A stretch of DNA of 64,000 bases from Actinopolyspora saharensis (GTDB lineage Bacteria; Actinomycetota; Actinomycetes; Mycobacteriales; Pseudonocardiaceae). Below are positions 1-13,657 of this stretch, piece after piece (the first letter of the stretch is position 1; each line of letters starts with the position of its first letter). The translations under genes were made by a program, and so were the position numbers. The notes under the pieces were generated by a model. It was not told where the DNA came from. It did not search any database and saw only the letters and a list, made by a program, of their open reading frames with translations. Where the stretch lies: positions 1 through 64,000 of the forward strand of contig NZ_FNKO01000001.1 of assembly GCF_900100925.1 (NCBI RefSeq). Reading direction: 5' to 3'.

Positions 1-4740
<4,740 letters not shown>

Positions 4741-4909
4741 CCCACACACCCACGCACACCCCCACAAGAGGGGCACGGGTCAGCACACAACGATGCCCGC
4801 CACCACACCCACCAGCCACCACACCCCATCCCCGGATCCCGATCCTGGGGACACAATTGGACACGGTCCAACCCCACCAACACACGCGGGTGTAATTCCC
4901 CCACTGTGT
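4741..4909 (+). other. 23S-5S internal transcribed spacer
   Basis: This spacer of about 170 nt is rich in CCACACACC-type sequence that complements the GT-rich end of the 16S-23S spacer, so it forms the other half of the pre-23S processing stalk. No tRNA is visible. Confidence 0.8.
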
Positions 4910-5031
4910 TTGGGTCGGTGGCCACAGCGGAGGGGACACGCCCGGCACCCATCCCGAACCCGGAAGCTAAGCCCTCCAGCGCCTAAGGTACTGCACCCCC
5001 ACGGGTGTGGGAGACTCGGACACCGCCGACC
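4910..5031 (+). rRNA. rrf: 5S ribosomal RNA
   Basis: The 5S core CGGCACCCATCCCGAACCC is followed by GGAAGCTAAGCCC. The 5' strand TGGGTCGGTGGCC pairs with the 3' strand CACCGCCGACCCA to make helix I. The length of about 120 nt is normal. It is the last gene of the operon and is followed directly by a strong terminator. Confidence 0.95.
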
Positions 5032-5044
5032 CAACCCCCCACCA

Positions 5045-5077
5045 GCCCGGCCCCCCAACGCGGGGGCCGGGCTCTTT
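5045..5077 (+). terminator. Rho-independent terminator of the rRNA operon
   Basis: An 11-bp GC stem (GCCCGGCCCCC / GGGGGCCGGGC) with a short loop is followed by TCTTT. It lies 14 nt after the 5S gene. Confidence 0.9.
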
Positions 5078-5166
5078 ACATGCCTCACCCCCCGGGGGCC
5101 ACCTGCCACCTGCACGCCCCTGGCGCATGGCCGAACACACCTACCACCCACACAACCACTGCCACC

Positions 5167-6030
5167 ATGGGCAGCATGCTTGTCGAACGCCACCGTTCCT
5201 TCGAATCGTTCCGGGAGTGGACCGACGGTTTCTACCGGGCGGATCCCGTGCGCCACACGCTGGCAGTGACCACTGTTGCTGCGGCTCGAAGCTACGAAGC
5301 CGAGCCGGTCCTACTGACCTTCCACGAGGGGGGGGGCGGTAACGCCGCGACCACGAGCGGGGCCTACTTGCGCACGCCGCCCTTCCCCGGGCAGGTCGCG
5401 GGGTTGCCGAGATCGGGACTGCCGGAGGTGGTGACGGCGGTCCGCGAGCACGATCCGGGACTGGGAGCCGTCACGGGACCGGTCGAGTGCGCCACCGCCT
5501 TCGCCGCGGAATGGTGCCGCCACTCCGGGGGGAGTGATCACGTTCGCATGCGGCAACGCCTGTACACGCTGGGCGAGCTCAGGCCGCCGGAAGGAGTCCG
5601 AGGTGGTGAGTACGTCTTCACGGAGGAGGATTTCGAGTGGTTGGCGCGGTGGCGTGCCGACTACTCCCGCGACGCCGCGGACACCGGTGTGAGCGGCGAG
5701 CCCTCGGTCCCGGAGCTTCGTGCCTTCATGGACGGTGGCCGGATTCCGACACTGTGGACGGACGGTGTCCAACCGGTGGCCATGGCCTTCCACAGCACAC
5801 CGAAATACGGCACGTCCCGGATAGGGAACGTCTACACCCCGAGCATGCACCGTGGTAACGGGTACGGTTCCGCGGTGACCGCCGCGGCCGCTGCACGGGC
5901 ACGACGGGCAGGAGCGGACAGTGTGGTGCTGTTCACCGACGCGGACAACCCGGTCACGAACTCGATCTACCGCGGGATCGGCTTCGTGCCGGACCACGAC
6001 CTGGTCGAGATAGACCTGCACCGTGAGTGA
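5167..6030 (+). CDS. GNAT family N-acetyltransferase
   Basis: This 287-aa protein has a C-terminal GNAT fold and would transfer an acetyl group from acetyl-CoA to an unidentified amine. The acetyl-CoA motif RGNGYGS lies near residue 230, followed by the usual helix and a beta-bulge segment ending NSIYRGIGF. The N-terminal 150 residues resemble the less conserved half found in two-part actinobacterial GNAT proteins. The ATG at 5167 was chosen because conserved protein begins there; the frame is open further upstream but runs into the rRNA terminator. A second in-frame ATG lies at 5176, and neither has a clear Shine-Dalgarno. A run of nine G residues (5328-5336) encodes a Gly stretch and could slip or be misread. 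The substrate is unknown. Confidence 0.82.
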   Translation: MGSMLVERHRSFESFREWTDGFYRADPVRHTLAVTTVAAARSYEAEPVLLTFHEGGGGNAATTSGAYLRTPPFPGQVAGLPRSGLPEVVTAVREHDPGLGAVTGPVECATAFAAEWCRHSGGSDHVRMRQRLYTLGELRPPEGVRGGEYVFTEEDFEWLARWRADYSRDAADTGVSGEPSVPELRAFMDGGRIPTLWTDGVQPVAMAFHSTPKYGTSRIGNVYTPSMHRGNGYGSAVTAAAAARARRAGADSVVLFTDADNPVTNSIYRGIGFVPDHDLVEIDLHRE

Positions 6031-6049
6031 TCCACTGGCCGCGAAACAG

Positions 6050-6055
6050 TATCGT
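6050..6055 (+). promoter_or_regulatory. Candidate -10 element, leaderless start
   Basis: TATCGT lies exactly 7 nt before the ATG at 6063, and there is no Shine-Dalgarno. No convincing -35 hexamer is seen. Confidence 0.45.
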
Positions 6056-6062
6056 GGGTCAC

Positions 6063-6815
6063 ATGGCCGACGTGCGGATTCTTGTGGTGCAACCCTCCGA
6101 AACCACTCCAGTGGGAAAGCTGGGTGACTGGCTCGGGGAATCAGGTGCCGAGCTCGACGTTGTCGACCCCGCGCGGAAGGACCTCCCGGAACGACCGGAC
6201 GAGCACTCGGGAGTGGTCGTGCTGGACGGGGAGATGAGCGCCACGGCCGATCCGCAGCACCCCTGGCTCGGTGCGCTGCGCAAACTGCTGAGCACTTCGA
6301 CGAGCTCCGGAGCTCCGGTGCTGGCGGTCGGCCTCGGCGCCCAGCTGCTCGCCATGGCCACGGGCGGAAGGCTCCGGACGCGTGCCGACGGCCCCGAGGC
6401 GGGAACGCTGCTGGTTGCCAAGCGGGACGCGGCAGCTGAGGACGTGTTGATCGGACCGCTCCCGCTGACCCCGGACGTTTTCCAGTTCCACCGCGAGGAG
6501 ATAAGCACGCTGCCCCCGACCGCCCAATTGCTGGCCGCCTCGCCGCGCGGGGAGAACCAGGCCTTCCGGGTCGGCACCCGCGCCTACGGGTTGCAGTTCC
6601 ACATCGAGACCACCCCGGAGATCGTCCGGGGGATGGCCGCCGCCGACCCGGAGATCGCAGCGACGATGCGCCCGGGCCAACTGGAAGAGGAGCACCTCGA
6701 GCAGTTCCACGCCGACCTGGAGGAGTCGTGGAAACCGGTGGCCGAGCGTTTCTTCGAGCTGGCAGCCACCCCTCCGGAAGAGCGGACCACCACGCGCTCC
6801 CTGCCGCTCGCCTGA
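6063..6815 (+). CDS. Class I glutamine amidotransferase-like protein lacking the catalytic cysteine
   Basis: This 250-aa protein has the class I GATase fold. The C-terminal catalytic dyad is kept in GLQFHIE (His180, Glu182), and the nucleophile elbow is recognisable as VGLGAQLLA around residues 89-97. The family elbow normally reads G-x-C-x-G-x-Q. Here the Cys position is Gly90, so glutamine hydrolysis by the standard thioester route should be impossible. The fold may serve another purpose, such as binding or regulation. The start at 6063 is supported by a -10-like TATCGT 7 nt upstream. It follows the GNAT gene by 32 nt and precedes glnE, so a link to glutamine metabolism is tempting but is only inferred from position. 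Confidence 0.85.
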   Translation: MADVRILVVQPSETTPVGKLGDWLGESGAELDVVDPARKDLPERPDEHSGVVVLDGEMSATADPQHPWLGALRKLLSTSTSSGAPVLAVGLGAQLLAMATGGRLRTRADGPEAGTLLVAKRDAAAEDVLIGPLPLTPDVFQFHREEISTLPPTAQLLAASPRGENQAFRVGTRAYGLQFHIETTPEIVRGMAAADPEIAATMRPGQLEEEHLEQFHADLEESWKPVAERFFELAATPPEERTTTRSLPLA

Positions 6816-6979
6816 GCGACCGCGCGGGTCGGCTCGCCCGGTCAGCTGGTGAAGAACGCCCGATCCGAGCGGGCAACCGAGGCCCGGTGGCAGGCAGGGC
6901 AGCACTGGTGCTGCGGCGCGGTGATCACGAACACGGCTGATCTTGCGCGGTCGGCTCTGTCCTCGTCACGTGATCGCAT

Positions 6980-6985
6980 TACCGT
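6980..6985 (+). promoter_or_regulatory. Candidate -10 element of glnE, leaderless start
   Basis: TACCGT lies 7 nt before the ATG at 6993, with no Shine-Dalgarno in between. Confidence 0.45.
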
Positions 6986-6992
6986 GCTGGAC

Positions 6993-9900
6993 ATGGCCCA
7001 AACCAACTGGCAACGCTCCGGTGCGGTGCCGTCCCCGGCGCGGTACGGCTTCAGCGACGTGGAGCGAGCCGAGACCCAGCTTCGTGCGGCCGGATGGTGG
7101 TTCGACAGCGGACCGTTGCCGGAAGCGGAGCAGGTGCTCGGGACGCTGTCCCGCACCCCTGATCCCGATCTGGCGCTGCACTCGGTGGATCGGTTGCGGG
7201 AGTCCCTGGGGGAGAACTGGACGGAGCTCGCCGAACAGTTGCTCGCCGACCGGGAACTGCGCGCCCGGTTGCTGGCTGTGCTGGGCTACTCCGGCGCGCT
7301 GGCGGATCACCTGGTCGCCCATCCCGGGGACTGGCGCCGGCTGACCGGAGCGGAGGACGGACACCGCCCCCGCTCCGGGGACTTCACCGCAGAGCTGTTG
7401 CACAGCGTGGGCGCACTGGCCGCGGATGAGGAACCTCCCGACTGCCCGGTGGCCGCGACGCGGGGGACGGCCGCCGTCAGCCAGCTGCGTGCGGTCTACC
7501 GCGGACAGCTGCTCGAGATCGCGGCGGCCGATCTGGCCGGGGTGGCCGACCCCGACATGCCGCAGCCGTCCTACGAGCAGGTGACGGCCTGGCTTTCCGA
7601 CGCGGCCGTGGCCGCTCTGCGGGCCGCCTGGGCGGTGGCCGCGGCCGAGATCGGCGGCGAGCAGCAGGCGCCCCGGCTCGCGGTGATCGCGATGGGCAAG
7701 TGCGGTGGTCGCGAGCTCAACTACGTCAGCGACGTGGACGTCGTCTTCGTCGCGGAGTCCGAGCAGGACCTGGGGGCGGCGACCAGGTTGGCCAGCACGC
7801 TGATGCGGATAGCGGGTGCGGCCTTCTTCGAGGTGGACGCAGCGCTGCGCCCCGAGGGCAACGCGGGGGCCCTGGTGCGCACCCTGGACGGTCATCTCGC
7901 CTACTACCGCCGCTGGGCACGAACCTGGGAGTTCCAAGCCCTGCTGAAGGCCCGACCGGTGGCGGGGGACTCCGAGCTGGGGCAGCGCTACGCGGAGGCC
8001 GTTCAGCCGCTGGTGTGGACGGCCGCGGAGCGGGAGAACTTCGTGATCGACGTGCGCTCCATGCGGCAGAAGGTGGAGCAGCACGTTCCCCAGGACCAGC
8101 TGGACCGGGAGCTGAAGCTCGGCAGGGGAGGTCTGCGCGACGTCGAGTTCGCGGTGCAGCTGCTCCAGCTGGTGCACGGCAGGGGTGACGAGACCATCCG
8201 TTCGCGATCGACGACGGAGGCGCTGCGCGCCCTGGGGGAGCAGGGATACGTGGCACGCAGCGACGCCGGGGGCATGTCCGATTCCTACGCCTTTCTGCGC
8301 GGGGTGGAACACCGGCTCCAGCTGCGGCGGCTGCGGCGCACGCACCTGTTCCCCCCGGCCGAGGACCGCGCGACGCTGCACCGGCTCGCTCGTTCCATGG
8401 GGCTGCGTTCCCAGGGACACCAGGAGGCCTCGGACGTGCTGCTCGGTGAGTACCGCAAGCAGAGCAGCAGGGTGCGCAGGCTGCACGAGAAGCTCTTCTA
8501 CCGGCCGCTGCTGGAGTCGGTCTCCAAGGTTCCGAGCGAGGCGCTGCGGTTGACCACCAGTGCCGCGGTCGAGCGGCTCTCCGCGTTGGGCTACACCTCC
8601 CCGGACGGTGCCCTGCGGCACATCGCCGCGCTGACCTCGGGGGTGTCCAGGAGGGCCAGCATCCAGGGTGCGCTGTTGCCCGTGCTGCTGGATCTGCTCG
8701 GCAACACCCCGGACCCCGACGGCGGGTTGCTGGCCTACCGCAACGTCTCGGAGGCCCTGGCGGACACGCCGTGGTACCTGAGGCTGTTGCGCGACGAGGC
8801 CGTGGTGGTCGAGCGGTTGGCCGTGCTGCTCGGCACCTCGAAGCTGGTGCCCGAGCTGCTGGTGCGCGCCCCGGAGGTGCTGCGGCTGCTGTCGGACGTC
8901 GAGGAGCTGGCCGGACGGGACCCGGACGAGGTGGCGTGGTCGTTGCGCAGTGCCGTGTCGCGGCACGTCGACCCGGACCGGGCCGCGGCGACCGCCCGCT
9001 CGTTGCGCAGGCACGAGTTGCTGCGCATCGCCTGCGCCGACCTGTTGGGCGCGATGTCCCCGCGCGCGGTGTTCGACGCCCTGTCCCGTGTGTGGGTGGC
9101 GGTGCTGCAGGCGACGCTGGACGCGGCGGTGCGCGACGTGGCCGGAAGGGCGGAGTGGTCCGGTTCCGGGGGAGTGGTGGATGCCGCGCGGGAGCCCGCC
9201 CGCATCGCGGTGATCGGCATGGGCCGCTTGGGCGGGGCCGAGCTCGGCTACGGTTCGGACGCCGACGTGATGTTCGTCTGCGAACCGGAGGAGGGGGTGC
9301 CGGACAGCACCGCCGTCCGCTTCGCCGCGGTCGTGGTCGAGCAGGTGCGCAGGGTGCTGGGCAAGCCGAGTCAGGACCCTCCGCTGGAAGTGGACACCGA
9401 CCTGCGCCCGGAGGGGCGTTCGGGGCCGCTGGTGCGCACCTTGGACTCCTACCTGAACTACTACCGGAGGTGGGCTCAGGTCTGGGAGGCGCAGGCCCTG
9501 CTGCGTGCTCGTCCCGTGGCGGGGGACGAGGAGCTGGGGGAGCGCTTCTGCCGCGCCGTTGACCCGATCCGGTACCCGGAGGGCGGGCTCGACGCGACCA
9601 GGGCGCGCGAGATCCGCCGCATCAAGGCGCGGGTGGACGCTGAGCGCTTGCCGCGTGGTGCCGATCCGGCCACGCACACGAAGCTCGGCCGCGGCGGTCT
9701 GGCCGATGTGGAGTGGACGTTGCAGTTGCTGCAGCTGCGCTTCGCCGGTGATCTCCCCGAGTTGAGGACGACTTCGACCGTGGAGGGGCTGCGGGTGGCC
9801 GTCCAGGAGGGAGTGCTGGACGGCGAGGACGGACAGCTGTTGGAGGCCGCGTGGACGACGGCGATGCGGGCGCGCAACGCCGTGATGCTGGTGCGCGGCA

Positions 9901-10070
9901 AGGGGAGCGATCAGCTGCCGAAGCGCTCGGGGGAGCTGGCCGCGGTGGCGGCGGCTCTGGGCTATCCGGCCGGTTCCGATTCGGGGCAGGTGCTGGACGA
10001 CTACCTGCGCGCGACCAGGCGGGCTCGTGGTGTGGTGGAGCGGATCTTCTACGAGGCCCCGCAGCGGTGA
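6993..10070 (+). CDS. glnE: Bifunctional glutamine synthetase adenylyltransferase/deadenylase GlnE
   Basis: At 1025 aa this is the usual length of actinobacterial GlnE. Two nucleotidyltransferase modules are in tandem. The N-terminal one, with GGRELNYVSDVDVVF near residue 237, is the adenylyl-removing half by family rule. The C-terminal one, with GGAELGYGSDADVMF near residue 746, is the adenylylating half. Each is followed by an alpha-helical partner domain containing GRGGLRDVEF or GRGGLADVEW. GlnE reversibly adenylylates one Tyr of GlnA under nitrogen control, and its substrate glnA lies 1.2 kb downstream on the opposite strand. Frame-consistent sequence extends upstream, but the M-A-Q-T start at 6993 has a -10-like TACCGT 7 nt before it. 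A GTG at 6984 is the alternative start. Confidence 0.97.
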   Translation: MAQTNWQRSGAVPSPARYGFSDVERAETQLRAAGWWFDSGPLPEAEQVLGTLSRTPDPDLALHSVDRLRESLGENWTELAEQLLADRELRARLLAVLGYSGALADHLVAHPGDWRRLTGAEDGHRPRSGDFTAELLHSVGALAADEEPPDCPVAATRGTAAVSQLRAVYRGQLLEIAAADLAGVADPDMPQPSYEQVTAWLSDAAVAALRAAWAVAAAEIGGEQQAPRLAVIAMGKCGGRELNYVSDVDVVFVAESEQDLGAATRLASTLMRIAGAAFFEVDAALRPEGNAGALVRTLDGHLAYYRRWARTWEFQALLKARPVAGDSELGQRYAEAVQPLVWTAAERENFVIDVRSMRQKVEQHVPQDQLDRELKLGRGGLRDVEFAVQLLQLVHGRGDETIRSRSTTEALRALGEQGYVARSDAGGMSDSYAFLRGVEHRLQLRRLRRTHLFPPAEDRATLHRLARSMGLRSQGHQEASDVLLGEYRKQSSRVRRLHEKLFYRPLLESVSKVPSEALRLTTSAAVERLSALGYTSPDGALRHIAALTSGVSRRASIQGALLPVLLDLLGNTPDPDGGLLAYRNVSEALADTPWYLRLLRDEAVVVERLAVLLGTSKLVPELLVRAPEVLRLLSDVEELAGRDPDEVAWSLRSAVSRHVDPDRAAATARSLRRHELLRIACADLLGAMSPRAVFDALSRVWVAVLQATLDAAVRDVAGRAEWSGSGGVVDAAREPARIAVIGMGRLGGAELGYGSDADVMFVCEPEEGVPDSTAVRFAAVVVEQVRRVLGKPSQDPPLEVDTDLRPEGRSGPLVRTLDSYLNYYRRWAQVWEAQALLRARPVAGDEELGERFCRAVDPIRYPEGGLDATRAREIRRIKARVDAERLPRGADPATHTKLGRGGLADVEWTLQLLQLRFAGDLPELRTTSTVEGLRVAVQEGVLDGEDGQLLEAAWTTAMRARNAVMLVRGKGSDQLPKRSGELAAVAAALGYPAGSDSGQVLDDYLRATRRARGVVERIFYEAPQR

Positions 10071-10226
10071 CCGCGGAGGGTGCGGTGGTGCCTGCCCGCT
10101 GCGCGTGCCGGCCGATGAGGAACGACTGTCGACGAGGAGTCCCGACGAGGAATCCGGCTGGCTCGTTCGGAGCTTTCGCCGCCGAACAGTGGAATACGGT
10201 TGCTCCGGAACGGTGTTGGAACGGGC

Positions 10227-11162
10227 ATGAAGGCTATGGCGCTCACCGAATTCGGCGAACCCGACGTTCTTTCACAACAGGAGCTGGACGATCCGCTGGT
10301 CGGCCCCGACCGCGTGCTGGTGGAGACCAGGGCGGCCGGAGTCAACCCGGTGGACTGGAAAATCAGGCGCGGATACCTGCGCGGGGCGTTCCCGCACCAC
10401 ACCCCGTTGATCTCCGGCTGGGACGTCTCCGGGGTCGTGCGCGCTGTGGGGCCCGCGGTGACGCAGTACAAGCCGGGCGACGAGGTCGTCGGCTACGTGC
10501 GCGAGGACCACGTGCAGAACGGGACCTACGCCGAGCTGGTCTCCGCCCCGGAGCGCACTCTGGCGCACAAACCGAGCTCGGTCGATTTCACCCGGGCTGC
10601 CGGGCTGCCGCTGGCCGGGTTGACCGCGCTGCAGATGCTGCGGTCCGTGGATGCCGACTCCGGGGACGTGGTGCTGGTGCACGCTGCCTCGGGCGGCGTG
10701 GGGCACTTGGCCGTGCAGATCGCGCGGGCGCTGGGCGCCGAGCGGGTGATCGGCACCGCTTCGGAGCGCAATCACGAGTTCCTGCGCGAGCTGGGGGCGG
10801 AGCCGGTGACCTACGGTCCGGGTCTGCCGGAGCGGGTCGCCGAGCTTCTCGGTGGTGATGGCAAGATCGACGCCGCCGTGGACTTGGCCGGGGGCACGGC
10901 GTTGACCGAGACTCCGGGGATGCTGCGGGACAGCACGCGGCACGCCTCGGTCGAGGACCCGGACACGGTGCTGGGCCAGGGCGGTCACTACGTGTTCGTG
11001 CGTCCCGACACGGGCGAGCTGAACTGGCTGGGTGGGCTCATCGACCGCGGTGAGCTGCACGTCGAGGTGCAGCGGAGCTTCCCGCTGAACGAGGCCGCAC
11101 GGGCCCACGAACTGCTCGAGGAAGGTCACGTGCGCGGAAAGCTGGTTCTCACGGTCGAGTGA
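10227..11162 (+). CDS. NADP-dependent MDR-family oxidoreductase (quinone oxidoreductase type)
   Basis: This is a 311-aa zinc-free medium-chain dehydrogenase/reductase. The N-terminal GroES-like domain contains AAGVNPVDWKIR and GWDVSGVV. The nucleotide-binding motif HAASGGVGHLAVQ is followed by a Rossmann domain and a C-terminal segment ending in HVRGKLVL, typical of the quinone-oxidoreductase branch. No structural-zinc cysteines are present. It probably reduces quinones or enones with NADPH, and the substrate is unknown. The start is the ATG beginning MKAMALTEFG. Upstream coding frame is short and unconserved, and the ribosome site is weak (GGAACG). It converges on glnA across a shared terminator. 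Confidence 0.88.
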   Translation: MKAMALTEFGEPDVLSQQELDDPLVGPDRVLVETRAAGVNPVDWKIRRGYLRGAFPHHTPLISGWDVSGVVRAVGPAVTQYKPGDEVVGYVREDHVQNGTYAELVSAPERTLAHKPSSVDFTRAAGLPLAGLTALQMLRSVDADSGDVVLVHAASGGVGHLAVQIARALGAERVIGTASERNHEFLRELGAEPVTYGPGLPERVAELLGGDGKIDAAVDLAGGTALTETPGMLRDSTRHASVEDPDTVLGQGGHYVFVRPDTGELNWLGGLIDRGELHVEVQRSFPLNEAARAHELLEEGHVRGKLVLTVE

Positions 11163-11258
11163 GAGCTCGCGGGCGGGTGTCGTCGACGCGTGTCCGGCGG
11201 ACACGCCGCCCGCGTCTCCCGCCCCGCGTGGATCCGCTGACCGGACGGGCAGAGACAC

Positions 11259-11296
11259 GCAGAAGGGCCCCCGCCGAGCGCGGGGGCCCTTTCTGC
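11259..11296. terminator. Bidirectional terminator between the MDR gene and glnA
   Basis: GCAGAAGGGCCCCCGC pairs with GCGGGGGCCCTTTCTGC around a CGAG loop. The A/T-rich ends serve as U-tracts in both directions for the two convergent genes. Confidence 0.85.
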
Positions 11297-11319
11297 TCAC
11301 GAGCGCGGGGATCCGTCGA

Positions 11320-12744
11320 TCACACGTCGTAGTAGAGCGCGAACTCGTACGGGTGCGGACGGAGCCGGAGCGGGTCGATCTCGTTCTCCCGCTTGAGCGC
11401 GATGAAGTTCTCCAGGAGGTCCTCGGTGAACACGCCGCCCTCGAGCAGGTAGTCGTGGTCGGCCTCCAGGTTGTCCACGGCCTCGGCGAGGCTGGAGGGA
11501 ACCTGCGGGACGTTCTTGGCTTCCTCCGGCGGAAGCTCGTAGAGGTCCTTGTCGATCGGCTCGGCCGGCTCGATCTTGTTGCGGATGCCGTCCAGGCCCG
11601 CCATCAGCATCGCGGCGAACCCGAGGTAGGGGTTGCCGGAGGGGTCGGGGCAGCGGAACTCGACGCGCTTGGCCTTCGGGTTGGTGCCCGTGATCGGGAT
11701 CCGCATGCAGGCGGAGCGGTTGCGCTGCGAGTACACCAGGTTGACCGGGGCCTCGAAGCCGGGGACCAGCCGGTGGTAGGAGTTCACCGTCGGGTTGGTC
11801 AGCGCCAGCAGGCTCGGGGCGTGATGCAGGATGCCGCCGATGTAGTACCGGGCGGTGTCGGACAGCCCCGCGTAACCGGACTCGTCGTGGAACATCGGGG
11901 CGCCGTTCTGCCACAGCGACATGTGGCAGTGCATGCCCGAACCGTTGTCGCCGAACAGCGGCTTCGGCATGAAGGTGACGGTCTTGCCGTTGCGCCACGC
12001 GGTGTTCTTGACGATGTACTTGAACAGCTGCAGGTCGTCGGCCGCGTGCAGCATGGTGTTGAACTTGTAGTTGATCTCGGCCTGGCCGCCGGTGCCCACC
12101 TCGTGGTGCGCGCGTTCCACGTCGAAGCCGGCCTTGATGAGCTCGCTGGTTATCTCGTCGCGCAGGTCGGCGTAGTGGTCGTAGGGCGGGACGGGGAAGT
12201 AGCCGCCCTTGTAGCGGGTCTTGTACCCCTTGTTGCCGCCGTCCTCGGCCCGTCCGGTGTTCCACCACCCCTCGACCGAATCCACTTCGTGGAAGGAGGA
12301 GTTCGCGTCCTCGGAGTAGCGCACCGAGTCGAAGATGTAGAACTCCGCCTCGGACGCGAAGAACGCGGTGTCGGCGATTCCGGACTCGTTCAGGTACTGC
12401 TCCGCCTTGCGCGCGATGTTGCGCGGGTCACGGCTGTAGGGCTCCAACGTGAACGGGTCGTGCACGAAGAAGTTGAGGATCAGCGTCTTCTCGATGCGGA
12501 ACGGGTCGATCCGGGCCGTGTAAGGGTCGGGCAGCAACAGCATGTCCGATTCGTGGATCGACTGGAAACCACGCACCGAAGAGCCGTCGAAGGCCAACCC
12601 CTCGGTGAAGGTGTCGTGGTCGAACGCCGAGGCGGGGACGGTGAAGTGCTGCATGACGCCCGGCAGGTCGCAGAACCGGACGTCGACGAACTTCACACCC
12701 TCGTCGGAGATGAAGCGTAGGACCTCGTCTGGATTCTTGAACAC
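11320..12744 (-). CDS. glnA: Glutamine synthetase, type I
   Basis: This is a 474-aa enzyme of the GSI-beta class that makes glutamine from glutamate, ammonia and ATP in the cytoplasm. Visible motifs are the beta-grasp segment with [11 protein letters not shown], the Glu-flap and metal ligands in [22 protein letters not shown], and NRSACMRIP. The adenylylation site is Tyr402 in [10 protein letters not shown], which matches the presence of glnE nearby. The start is GTG at 12744 because conserved sequence ([11 protein letters not shown]) begins there and AAGGAG lies 8-13 nt upstream. A longer in-frame extension to 12843 has no family support. Corresponds to M. tuberculosis GlnA1. Confidence 0.98.
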   Translation of the reverse strand: MFKNPDEVLRFISDEGVKFVDVRFCDLPGVMQHFTVPASAFDHDTFTEGLAFDGSSVRGFQSIHESDMLLLPDPYTARIDPFRIEKTLILNFFVHDPFTLEPYSRDPRNIARKAEQYLNESGIADTAFFASEAEFYIFDSVRYSEDANSSFHEVDSVEGWWNTGRAEDGGNKGYKTRYKGGYFPVPPYDHYADLRDEITSELIKAGFDVERAHHEVGTGGQAEINYKFNTMLHAADDLQLFKYIVKNTAWRNGKTVTFMPKPLFGDNGSGMHCHMSLWQNGAPMFHDESGYAGLSDTARYYIGGILHHAPSLLALTNPTVNSYHRLVPGFEAPVNLVYSQRNRSACMRIPITGTNPKAKRVEFRCPDPSGNPYLGFAAMLMAGLDGIRNKIEPAEPIDKDLYELPPEEAKNVPQVPSSLAEAVDNLEADHDYLLEGGVFTEDLLENFIALKRENEIDPLRLRPHPYEFALYYDV

Positions 12745-12991
12745 CCTCGATGGCTCCTTCACGCGTTGGTGCCGCTCATCGGGGCAAGCTCTTGCCGCCG
12801 ACTCGGGAACGAAGTTAAGGACGGGGTGTTGCCCCACCGTCACCCCCGTGTTTCGCCGACGTTAACGAAACGCGGCCGGGTTTTCGATCGTGTTGTGCTG
12901 CCCGTTCAGCCCCCGGGAGCAGGTCGTGCGGGCGCGGGCTCGTGGCCGGGGAGTCCGCGGTGTGGGAGGAAGCGAGCTCCGGGACGGCCCG

Positions 12992-12997
12992 TATGCT
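12992..12997 (+). promoter_or_regulatory. Candidate -10 element, leaderless start
   Basis: TATGCT lies 7 nt before the GTG at 13005. The spacing decides between that GTG and the ATG at 12993, which would overlap the hexamer. Confidence 0.45.
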
Positions 12998-13004
12998 GGG
13001 TCTC

Positions 13005-13460
13005 GTGGGTAGAGTACTCGGGTCCTGGTTGTCCGGCCCAGCGGCCGCGCGCGAGTCCGCCGAGCCGCAGCAGAGCTGGCGCGGCGAACGTATCGGCCTG
13101 CCGGAAAGCGGTTCCGGTTCCGCGGCCCCCACCGGGCGACGTGCGGTGGGGTTCCTGCTGGACATCGTGCTGGCGGCCTTGGTGGCCGGATTGTTCACCG
13201 CGCCTGAGCTCCCGAAGAACTGGAGCCTGCTCGCGTGGGTGCTGATCACCTTCGTCCCGGTCGCCTTCTTCGGGTTCACCCCGGGGATGGCCGTGGTCGG
13301 GATATGGGTGGCGCGGCTCGACGGTTCGGCGACCGTGGGGATCCCCAGGGCGCTGTTGCGCTGCGTTCTGAGCGCGGTGATCGTCCCAGCGGTGCTGTGG
13401 AACCTGGACGGCAGGTCCTGGCACGACCGGGTGAGCGGAACTGTCGTGCTGCGCCGTTGA
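13005..13460 (+). CDS. RDD family membrane protein
   Basis: This 151-aa protein carries an RDD domain with about three membrane helices: FLLDIVLAALVAGLF near residue 48, a second (SLLAWVLITFVPVAFFGF) and a third (LLRCVLSAVIVPAVL). The domain name comes from conserved Arg-Asp-Asp residues, and the WHDRVSGTVVL ending is typical. The N-terminus GRVLGSWLSGP matches the mycobacterial protein encoded beside glnA1 (Rv2219A), also divergent from glnA. GTG 13005 was preferred over ATG 12993 because the -10-like TATGCT overlaps the latter. The function is unknown; some RDD proteins are linked to ion transport. Confidence 0.83.
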   Translation: MGRVLGSWLSGPAAARESAEPQQSWRGERIGLPESGSGSAAPTGRRAVGFLLDIVLAALVAGLFTAPELPKNWSLLAWVLITFVPVAFFGFTPGMAVVGIWVARLDGSATVGIPRALLRCVLSAVIVPAVLWNLDGRSWHDRVSGTVVLRR

Positions 13461-13582
13461 CGGTGCTGACGGCTCTGTTACGTCCCCGGAAACAGTTCCC
13501 GCGGACGGGTGAGGGCGGGTAACCGGAGCTTCATCCGCGCCCCGCTCCGCCCGCGCACGTTCCGGCGGAGACCGCCTCCGGT

Positions 13583-13616
13583 GCGCGGCCTCCGCGCTCC
13601 GTGGCGGAGGCCGCGC
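13583..13616. terminator. Hairpin between convergent RDD and DUF4191 genes
   Basis: There is a perfect 13-bp stem, GCGCGGCCTCCGC / GCGGAGGCCGCGC, with an 8-nt loop. No U-tract follows, but the position between two gene ends fits a bidirectional terminator. Confidence 0.6.
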
Positions 13617-13657
13617 CGTGCGGGAGGCGTGGACTACGCCACGGGGAGCCTTCCCTG

